DNA from: Rickettsia typhi
Lineage (GTDB): Bacteria; Pseudomonadota; Alphaproteobacteria; Rickettsiales; Deianiraeaceae
Direction: 5' to 3'
NCBI GenBank assembly: GCA_945878495.1
Contig: CAMCTP010000008.1
Location: 1 to 21,493 of the forward strand
Length of the DNA stretch: 21,493 nucleotides
Made by a program: the position numbers and the translations under genes. Positions 15,685 through 21,493 of this stretch are shown piece by piece (the stretch's first letter is position 1; the number at the start of each line of letters is the position of its first letter). Under the pieces are notes generated by a model, which had not been told where the DNA came from, made no database searches, and saw nothing but the letters and a program-made list of their open reading frames with translations.

Positions 15685-17700
15685 TTATTCCGCTGAATTG
15701 TCAAATTCAATTAGTATTTGACCAACCGTCGCCATTTGACCGCCAGCGAAATGAATTTTTTTGATTTTTGTATCAAAATCAGCTCGTATGACATTTTCCA
15801 TTTTCATCGCTTCTATAACGCAAAGCTCCTGACCATCGTGAACCTCCTGCCCTTCACTCACAAGCATTTTAATCAGCATACCGGATAATGGTGAAACTAA
15901 TTTATCAGCTTTTGCATTATAATCAATTTTTGGCATATATTTTCTATATTCAGCGATGTGTTTTTCATAAAAATTTATGTAGGATATAATTCCATCGCAT
16001 GTAATTTTTGCACTATCGGTTTTTAGCTCAACAATTTTAATGTACTTTTCATGACCATTAATTGCAATTTTAACAGTTTTATCACCAACTTTATAATCAG
16101 ACTTAAAATCTATTTTATCGTTTTTAACTATTATTGAATAACTGCCATCGCTTGCATTTGTCGATCTAATATCGTACTCTTCTTCGCCAATTGCAACAAC
16201 AAAATCTTTTGATTGGTCCGATGGAATGTTGTATTTACCAGTTGTTGTCATTTGATAAGCATTTCTAGTTTGCATAATTTTAACCATTGCGCAAACCAAA
16301 TAAATCTTGTTTGAATCCTTCAATTCAAGATCTTTAAAGCCATTTGGGTACTCTTCTTTAATAAACCACGTTGATATCTTGCCATCAACAAAGTTTTTAT
16401 TTCTCAACATATCCTCAAGTAGATTCATGTTCGTTGATATTCCGGCAATTTCAAAATTTCCCAAAACCTTCTTCATTGAATCTATAGCGGTTTTTCTTGT
16501 CTCGCCATAAGTTATTGCTTTTGCAACCATTGAATCGTAATATGGTGATATTTCGGCTCCCTCCAATATTCCACTGTCTATTCTAAATTTTATATTATGT
16601 AGATTTTCAGGCTCTTTATAATAAGACACCCTTCCAACTGATGGCATAAATCCTTTTGAAGGATCTTCGGCACAAATTCTACATTCAATCGAAGATCCGA
16701 TAATCTCGATATCTTTTTGAGCAAAAGGTAGCTTTTCACCCTCTGCAACTCTGATCATTAATTCAACCAGATCTTTATTTGTAACATATTCTGTAACGGG
16801 ATGCTCAACCTGCAACCTTGTATTCATCTCAAGGAAGTAGAAATTTTGGCTACCGTCCATTATATACTCTATGGTACCAGCGGAAAAATATCCGCACTCT
16901 TTCGCCAATTTTATCGATTGTTCATACATTTTTTCTCTTGTAGCCTGTGATACCGATGGAGATGGAGATTCCTCGATAACTTTTTGATTAAATCTTTGAA
17001 TTGAGCACTCTCTTTCTCCAAGGCAAACAATATTTCCATGTTTGTCAGCTATAAGCTGTATCTCAATATGATGAGGTTTTTCGATATATTTTTCGATAAA
17101 AAGTCTATCATCACCAAAGGCATTTTTCGCTTCATTTTTAGCAGATTTTACGGCATCATGCAAATCCGACATTTCGTACACGATTTTCATCCCCTTTCCT
17201 CCACCGCCCGCAGAAGCTTTTACAATTACAGGAAATCCAATTTCTTTTGCTACGCTTTCAATTTCTTCAGGGGTATTTATCTCACCAAGAAAACCAGGTA
17301 CAACGCTTACACCTGCTTTTTTTGCCGTCTCTTTTGATGTTATTTTATCACCCATCATGTGCATGGCTTTTGATGAAGGTCCTATGAAAATAATTCCCTC
17401 TCGTTCACAAAGATCTACAAAATTAGGATTTTCTGACAAAAACCCATATCCCGGATGTATAGCATCAGCTCCAGTTTCTTTGCATGCTGCAATTATTTTA
17501 TCCATTATCAAATAGCTTTCTCTTGAAGTTTTTCCTCCCAATGGAACTGCGACATCAGCAAGTTGCGTAAATTTAGAACCAGCGTCTATATCTGAATAAA
17601 CTGCAACGGTTTTTATGCCTAGTTTTTTTGCTGTATGTATAATTCTAACCGCTATTTCTCCTCTGTTAGCGATCAATATTGTTTTAATTTTTTTGCTCAT
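15685..17700 (-). CDS. pccA: Acyl-CoA (propionyl-CoA) carboxylase alpha subunit
   Basis: From the ATG at 17700 this is 671 residues. Biotin carboxylase occupies about 1-450 (ILIANRGEIAVRI, GYGFLSENPNF, the ATP-grasp loop KASAGGGGKGMK, EMNTRLQVEHPVTEYVT). A BT-type linker follows, and the biotin carboxyl carrier domain lies at the C-terminus with EAMKMEN, whose Lys633 is the biotinylation site. The full fusion and length match PccA, which carboxylates propionyl-CoA together with PccB; an acetyl-CoA or methylcrotonyl-CoA enzyme is less likely. pccB is not in the window. The 17 residues encoded from an upstream TTG at 17751 lack family resemblance and were excluded. engB follows it. Confidence 0.92.
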   Translation of the reverse strand: MSKKIKTILIANRGEIAVRIIHTAKKLGIKTVAVYSDIDAGSKFTQLADVAVPLGGKTSRESYLIMDKIIAACKETGADAIHPGYGFLSENPNFVDLCEREGIIFIGPSSKAMHMMGDKITSKETAKKAGVSVVPGFLGEINTPEEIESVAKEIGFPVIVKASAGGGGKGMKIVYEMSDLHDAVKSAKNEAKNAFGDDRLFIEKYIEKPHHIEIQLIADKHGNIVCLGERECSIQRFNQKVIEESPSPSVSQATREKMYEQSIKLAKECGYFSAGTIEYIMDGSQNFYFLEMNTRLQVEHPVTEYVTNKDLVELMIRVAEGEKLPFAQKDIEIIGSSIECRICAEDPSKGFMPSVGRVSYYKEPENLHNIKFRIDSGILEGAEISPYYDSMVAKAITYGETRKTAIDSMKKVLGNFEIAGISTNMNLLEDMLRNKNFVDGKISTWFIKEEYPNGFKDLELKDSNKIYLVCAMVKIMQTRNAYQMTTTGKYNIPSDQSKDFVVAIGEEEYDIRSTNASDGSYSIIVKNDKIDFKSDYKVGDKTVKIAINGHEKYIKIVELKTDSAKITCDGIISYINFYEKHIAEYRKYMPKIDYNAKADKLVSPLSGMLIKMLVSEGQEVHDGQELCVIEAMKMENVIRADFDTKIKKIHFAGGQMATVGQILIEFDNSAE

Positions 17701-17800
17701 TTTTTTGCAATAGAAATTGATTTTCAATATTCCTGCAAAATTAAATTGCAAGTTAAATCAACCGCTAAACGAAATAATGCAATATATAAATCTGTATTTT

Positions 17801-19192
17801 TTATATCATCATCATTCGTGGTAATCGCTTTTTCTTTGTATTATCCGCCGATTTAATATGGTTTAAAAACTGACTTAAAGCATCAACCTGATCATCGTGA
17901 ACGGCATTCGGAAAGGCCGCTAGTTCAATTAAAAATTCAGCTTTATTTATCAGGTCATTCTTGATAAATACCCGTTTCGATTCCATCAAGGATATAACGC
18001 CAAGAACCCTTGTGGTCTTGTCTTTGGTTGGTAAAATTGATATTATTTTTGACAGGGTTTGAGACTTTAACTCACCAATCAAGGATGCCCCAACGCTTTT
18101 TTCTTCTATCAAAAAAGTGGCTTCTGGATTATTTTTTGAGAGATTTAATATTTCTTTTTTAAGATCAACATATTCAAGTTTTTTATGTATTATTTCTGTA
18201 ATATAAAATTTATTTTCACAAACGCCGATTTTTAAAATTGCCGTAAAATCTGCAGTATCTTTTATCGATGAAGCAGTATCAACCGAATAATAAACAGATT
18301 CAAATTCTGGAAATTTGTCAATCGAAACAATCCACTCGGGATTTATTAAAGAATTTGGCTGAATAGGATTTTGTTGATACTGTGCCGCAAAAGCAAAGGT
18401 ACCAAGTTCAGCTCTTGACTGATCAACGAAAGCTCGTGAATCTCGATCTTCATGAAGCAATATTCCGTTTGAATTTGCCTGATAAATTTTGCCGTTAAGC
18501 CTATAAAGTCGTTCGTTACACTCAATTGATGGAATTGACAAAACATTCCATTGACTTGATTTTTTTCCCAGCAAATAAGCCGTTAAATCATTTTGATGCA
18601 ATCTTTGCATTACTATAACTATTCTACCGTTTTTTTTGTCATTCAACCTAGACATTAAAACACTGTCAAACCAATTAAAAAGTTTTTCTTGTTCTTTTTT
18701 ACTGTGTATTTTTGCAGGATTTTGAGGGTCATCGACAATAATAAAATTACCGCCTTCGCCTGTCAGGGTTCCGCCAACTGACGTTGAAAAACGATAACCA
18801 TTTTTAGTGGTAACAAATTTTCTTTTTTCGTTTTCACCCTTTAACAACCTTGTTTTAAAGCTATCTTGATACCAATCGGATTCCATAATTTTTCTACAAT
18901 CTGATGAATGTTTTAATGCCAGTGATTGAGAATAACTCGCAGATATTATTTTTTCACTTGGTCTATTTGCCAGAATCCAAGCCGGAAATGCCACATTTAC
19001 ACAAACCGATTTTAAACTTCTAGGTGGGACATTTATAATCAATCTTTTGATTTCACTGCGGTATATTTTTTCCAAATATTCACATATAATCTCGACATGC
19101 CAGTTATGTACATATTTCGTTTGAGGGTCAATTGTCGCCAAGGCCTCCATTACAAAAGAAACGATATCATTTTTATCTATTTTTTCCTCCAT
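17801..19192 (-). CDS. Phage-type terminase large subunit
   Basis: A 463-residue two-domain packaging motor. The ATPase part has Walker A VPPRSLKS (about 55-62), Walker B FIIVDDPQN (150-158) and a downstream VIVMQRLHQNDL coupling-like motif. The RNase H-fold nuclease carries Asp305 in SVDTASS, Glu363/Glu364 in LIEEKS, and HDDQVDAL (432-439). All acidic residues needed for activity are present, so it appears functional. Terminases cut and package phage DNA into capsids. No portal, capsid, small terminase or tail gene is in the window, so it is either a prophage remnant or part of a dispersed element. It has its own promoter candidate and no Shine-Dalgarno sequence. Confidence 0.9.
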   Translation of the reverse strand: MEEKIDKNDIVSFVMEALATIDPQTKYVHNWHVEIICEYLEKIYRSEIKRLIINVPPRSLKSVCVNVAFPAWILANRPSEKIISASYSQSLALKHSSDCRKIMESDWYQDSFKTRLLKGENEKRKFVTTKNGYRFSTSVGGTLTGEGGNFIIVDDPQNPAKIHSKKEQEKLFNWFDSVLMSRLNDKKNGRIVIVMQRLHQNDLTAYLLGKKSSQWNVLSIPSIECNERLYRLNGKIYQANSNGILLHEDRDSRAFVDQSRAELGTFAFAAQYQQNPIQPNSLINPEWIVSIDKFPEFESVYYSVDTASSIKDTADFTAILKIGVCENKFYITEIIHKKLEYVDLKKEILNLSKNNPEATFLIEEKSVGASLIGELKSQTLSKIISILPTKDKTTRVLGVISLMESKRVFIKNDLINKAEFLIELAAFPNAVHDDQVDALSQFLNHIKSADNTKKKRLPRMMMI

Positions 19193-19209
19193 TTATTTAG
19201 CAAAGACAG

Positions 19210-19238
19210 AGTATATCTGAATTACAAAAAGTTATCAG
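19210..19238 (-). promoter_or_regulatory. candidate terminase-gene promoter
   Basis: On the minus strand CTGATA (19233-19238), a 17-nt spacer and TATACT (19210-19215) lie just upstream of the terminase ATG at 19192. The expected start near 19204 gives a leader of about 12 nt. Confidence 0.45.
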
Positions 19239-19273
19239 GAAGCTTTATTTTAAGGATCTAGCTAAATAGAAAA

Positions 19274-19306
19274 GAATCGAATTTGTTCGAATAATCACTT
19301 CGATTC
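19274..19306 (-). terminator. candidate intrinsic terminator after the small membrane protein gene
   Basis: On the minus strand, GAATCGAA (19299-19306) pairs perfectly with TTCGATTC (19274-19281) across a 17-nt loop and is followed by TTTTCTATTT. The 5' arm lies in the last codons of the upstream gene. The long loop and interrupted T run make it a weak terminator. A smaller hairpin, 5-4-5, is nested at 19277-19290. Confidence 0.35.
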
Positions 19307-19789
19307 AGTGCTTTTAGCGAAAGCATTTGCAAGCTGTGTCAACATTGATTTTTGTGCATCATTTTCATTATTGCCATTTTGATTTTGCTGACTCCCATTT
19401 TGATTTCCTTCTATACTTTCCATTTGCTTTGATTGCGTTGCAGCAACAGCCTCAAATGCTTTTATTGCTTCTCCTAGATCAGCTCCTTGATTTTTATCTG
19501 TCAAACAGGTTTGCATTTTTACTAAATCAACCGAGCGATGTGTAACTGCACATTGGGCAAATTTATTCCAAGTGTTTGATTTATTAACCGTTGCTATCAA
19601 TTTTATTCCATCAATACTTGCGTAATCTTTAAAAACATATCCTGCCGATCCAATTGAAATTAACATAAAAGGACTTGTTAGCATGGAAAATATGATTGCA
19701 AAACTTTTGGACAACAGAAAGCCAACAATTGGTAGAGTGCTCACACCGTCAACTAGGCTACTACCAAATTTTTTTTTGTTTTTTTTCAT
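19295..19789 (-). CDS. Membrane protein of unknown function
   Basis: A 164-residue protein with a very basic start (MKKNKKKFG), a hydrophobic region (about 18-52, one long or two short helices), a soluble part with Cys80 and Cys95, an Asn/Gln-rich linker (about 126-143) and a short helical end. I do not recognise it. By the positive-inside rule the N-terminus should be cytoplasmic. A promoter candidate (TTTACT-16-TATAAT) precedes it and a hairpin lies at its end, which supports a real monocistronic gene. It lies upstream of the terminase gene, but there is no evidence that the two act together. It ends in TGA. Confidence 0.65.
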   Translation of the reverse strand: MKKNKKKFGSSLVDGVSTLPIVGFLLSKSFAIIFSMLTSPFMLISIGSAGYVFKDYASIDGIKLIATVNKSNTWNKFAQCAVTHRSVDLVKMQTCLTDKNQGADLGEAIKAFEAVAATQSKQMESIEGNQNGSQQNQNGNNENDAQKSMLTQLANAFAKSTESK

Positions 19790-19810
19790 TTTTTTATCAA
19801 AATACTATGT

Positions 19811-19838
19811 ATTATATATATTACGAAGTAAAAGTAAA
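19811..19838 (-). promoter_or_regulatory. candidate promoter of the 19295-19789 gene
   Basis: On the minus strand TTTACT (19833-19838), a 16-nt spacer and a consensus TATAAT (19811-19816) lie 22 nt before the ATG at 19789. Confidence 0.4.
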
Positions 19839-19900
19839 GAAATTATTTATTGCTTTTTAAATTTATGTTTTGCAATTATATTGTAATAATTTTAAGCAAA

Positions 19901-20641
19901 ATGTTTAATCTATCAAATAAAAAAGCAGTTATAACAGGAGCGACAGGAGGCATAGGAGGGGCAATTTTTGACAAATTTTATCAGGCTGGAGCTATTGTTT
20001 TGGGAACAAGCACCAATCAAGAAAAGCTAGATAATTTACTGGCAAAATACAGCGATAAATCTCGTGTTTTCGGCATGGTTGTAAATATGACAAATCGTGA
20101 TGAAGTTGAAGTGCTTTGCAAAAATGCAAATGACCTAATGCAGGGTCTTGATGTTGTAGTTTGCAATGCTGGAATTACAAAAGATGGTCTTGCGATGAGA
20201 ATGAAAACCGAAGATTTTCAACAGGTAATTGATGTAAATTTAACATCAAATTTTATATTAAATCGTGAGGCTGGAAAAATAATGATGAAAAATAAAACGG
20301 GACGCGTGATAAATATCGCTTCAGTTGTAGGATTTGCGGGAAATTTTTGACAGGCTAATTATGTTGCATCAAAAGCTGGGCTTGTTGGTATGACAAAAAC
20401 CTTTGCACTCGAGTTCGCAAGCAGAAATGTAACATATAATTCAATAGCACCTGGATTTATCGAAACCGCTATGACTGAAGCAATTCCAGATGCAGCAAAA
20501 CAGGCAATTTTGACAAAAATTCCAATGGGAAAGCAAGGCGAACCAGCTGACATAGCAAACGCTGCATTGTTTCTAGCGTCAGATGAATCCAAATATATCA
20601 CGGGAACTACGATTCATGTCAATGGCGGTATGTATGTTTAG
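19901..20641 (+). pseudogene. fabG: 3-oxoacyl-ACP reductase FabG with one in-frame TGA
   Basis: The reading frame from the ATG at 19901 to the TAG at 20639-20641 encodes a complete FabG of 246 codons, interrupted only by TGA at codon 150 (20348-20350). FabG reduces 3-oxoacyl-ACP with NADPH in fatty acid elongation. Present are the cofactor loop GATGGIGG (13-20), NAG at 89-91, Asn113, the catalytic Ser141, Tyr154 and Lys158, and the C-terminal PGFIETAMT and TGTTIHVNGGMYV. Ser-to-Tyr spacing equals that of E. coli FabG, so there is no frameshift. The TGA replaces a Gly in the GNxGQANY segment, one base from GGA. Truncation here would remove Tyr and Lys and abolish activity. Sequencing error, recent nonsense mutation or readthrough are all possible. 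The upstream TTG at 19850 is not needed. Confidence 0.9.
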
Positions 20642-21118
20642 TTAAAATTGAGCACCAAGACCAATAAGTTTGTCTTTATCAACATTACAGTCTTCAAGAG
20701 CTTTCTTGATTAATATATCATAACATTCTTTTTTTTTAAATTTTCTTAATGTTTCTAGATACCAATTTAAGTCACCCTCAATAAAATTGTTTTTTACTGT
20801 TGAATTATCAGATTTGTTTATCATTCCTAAATAATGATATATTGCACTTTCTACGAATCTAATATATTTTTTTTGACAATTTAAAAGTCTAAAATATTGA
20901 TCACATATAGCAAATTTCTTGAATGAAAATTCCTCTGTCAATGCAGATTGTGCTTTTAAAAAATCTCTCTCGATTTCTTTGTAATAGAAATATCTTTCCT
21001 TCCACCACCATCCGTATAAACCTCCGAAACCTCCGCAAATCATTAATATAAAGTTGTGGCTAAGAATTTTTGATATAATTTCAATCCAATATAAATGTTC
21101 ACAAATATGCTGTTTCAT
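20642..21118 (-). CDS. Membrane-anchored protein of unknown function
   Basis: A 158-residue protein. An N-terminal membrane helix (about 22-38, containing GGFGGLYG then WWW) is followed by a hydrophilic, mainly helical domain rich in Lys, Glu, Tyr and Phe, with cysteines in AICDQYF, LLNCQKK, KKECYD and LEDCN. I do not recognise the family. It begins with a 4-nt ATGA overlap with the preceding small gene, so the two are translationally coupled, and it ends immediately next to the fabG stop with no gap. Confidence 0.65.
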   Translation of the reverse strand: MKQHICEHLYWIEIISKILSHNFILMICGGFGGLYGWWWKERYFYYKEIERDFLKAQSALTEEFSFKKFAICDQYFRLLNCQKKYIRFVESAIYHYLGMINKSDNSTVKNNFIEGDLNWYLETLRKFKKKECYDILIKKALEDCNVDKDKLIGLGAQF

Positions 21119-21288
21119 TTATTTTTATTATCATTGTTTTCTTGAGCTATTTTTATGGCTTCTGCTCTTATTAAAGAATTAATACTTTTTTCAAGACTAT
21201 TTCCGGAAACTGTTTTTGGAGTTGGATGTAAAACTTTCTCAAACTCTGTTGATGTTGCTGCTTTATCCTTATTTGATTTATCTGACAT
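21115..21288 (-). CDS. Small hydrophilic protein, 57 residues, unknown
   Basis: A small ORF from the ATG at 21288 to the TGA at 21115-21117. It begins MSDKSNKDKAATSTEFEK, then a short LHPTPKTVSG stretch, and ends in a predicted helix with an NDNKNK tail; it is Lys-, Ser- and Asn-rich with no membrane segment and no cysteine. I do not recognise it. Support for a real gene: a promoter candidate 15 to 20 nt upstream, a 4-nt ATGA overlap with the next gene, and ordinary codon use. It may partner the membrane protein encoded immediately downstream. Confidence 0.6.
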   Translation of the reverse strand: MSDKSNKDKAATSTEFEKVLHPTPKTVSGNSLEKSINSLIRAEAIKIAQENNDNKNK

Positions 21289-21309
21289 TTTTTAACAATA
21301 TATTATCTA

Positions 21310-21337
21310 TGTATAACGCAGTAATTTAAAATTTCAA
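21310..21337 (-). promoter_or_regulatory. candidate promoter of the 21288-20642 gene pair
   Basis: On the minus strand TTGAAA (21332-21337), a 16-nt spacer and TATACA (21310-21315) lie 22 nt before the ATG at 21288, giving a leader of about 15 nt. Confidence 0.4.
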
Positions 21338-21379
21338 GTGTTCTAAAAAAATATTTTCCTCAAAATACCTAATACTCTA

Positions 21380-21493
21380 TCAAATTCCAGCCTGATTGAT
21401 ATTACTTTGTTTTTTTAGCTTTTCAATCTCAGCAAATGATTGCTGTGATTTGTTATCTTCCTCTATAATGTCTTCTTCCACGATTTCTTCAAT
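21380..21493 (-). CDS. C-terminal end of an unknown acidic protein (partial)
   Basis: The minus-strand frame is open from the window edge to a TGA at 21380-21382, giving 37 residues: a glutamate-rich start (IEEIVEEDIIEED) then a Lys/Gln-rich helix and a QAGI end. The start lies outside the window. The acidic, low-complexity tail gives no family. It is probably the 3' end of a gene in the same direction as the following small pair, from which it is separated by 91 bases containing their promoter candidate. Confidence 0.5.
   Translation of the reverse strand: MEEIVEEDIIEEDNKSQQSFAEIEKLKKQSNINQAGI

Noticed and set aside
17701..17800. Promoter or small RNA in the 100-base gap before pccA
   Set aside because: Only weak AT-rich promoter-like matches and a 5-bp inverted repeat (TGCAA/TTGCA); nothing specific enough to call.
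8230..19192. Gene transfer agent cluster
   Set aside because: Only an NlpC/P60-like protein and a terminase of a different type, 9 kb apart and on opposite strands, were found. No capsid, portal or tail gene is present.
20348..20350. UGA reassignment (Trp or Gly code) as explanation for the fabG stop
   Set aside because: Trp is encoded by TGG throughout, the site needs Gly not Trp, no other gene has an internal TGA, and at least four genes end in TGA at the expected C-terminus.

Overview
The window is an AT-rich (roughly two-thirds A+T), tightly packed bacterial chromosome segment. Gene content and protein style point to an alphaproteobacterium related to the Rickettsiales or a similarly reduced, host-associated lineage: NuoH, a VirB10-type secretion protein, an NDUFA9-like protein, an alphaproteobacterial kinase/pyrophosphorylase (PPSR), a PccA-type biotin carboxylase, TrxB, XseA, EngB, TilS, MnmA and RadC. 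This placement is inferred from protein resemblance, not from a marker-gene tree. No rRNA, tRNA or CRISPR array was seen, and no stretch above 300 bases lacks a gene. UGA is used as a stop by at least four intact genes, so the standard code applies.

Layout. (1) 2-379: 3' part of a TIR-domain gene, meeting the next block tail to tail. (2) 4626-376, minus strand: nuoH, virB10, radC, mnmA, with junctions of 1 nt overlap to 1 nt gap, probably one transcript. (3) 4677-7887: tilS (+), a degenerate NDUFA9-like protein (-), an orphan F0 subunit-b-like coiled-coil protein (+), and PPSR (-). (4) 7948-11010, plus strand: an envelope cluster with a small membrane protein, an NlpC/P60-like protein, an apparent LptC-LptA fusion and an O-antigen ligase-like protein, behind a good promoter that overlaps a 17-bp palindrome. 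(5) 12722-11015, minus: a long pseudopilin-like protein followed by a HIT protein whose start region carries a 42-bp tandem duplication. (6) 15025-12762, minus: trxB-xseA behind a TTGACA promoter whose spacer is a 17-bp palindrome. (7) 17700-15079, minus: pccA-engB. (8) 19192-17801, minus: a lone phage-type terminase large subunit, with a small membrane protein gene upstream. (9) 19901-20641: fabG, complete except for one in-frame TGA at a glycine codon between the catalytic Ser and Tyr. (10) 21288-20642, minus: two overlapping small unknown genes, followed at the window edge by the C-terminal end of another.

Most of the window is housekeeping: tRNA modification, respiration, LPS transport, redox, repair and propionyl/acetyl-CoA carboxylation. 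The accessory elements are the TIR protein, the pseudopilin, the terminase and the unknown membrane proteins. I do not see a complete new multi-gene system. The most unusual points are the fabG stop codon, the LptC-LptA fusion, the HIT duplication, the off-register pseudopilin and the two palindromic promoters.
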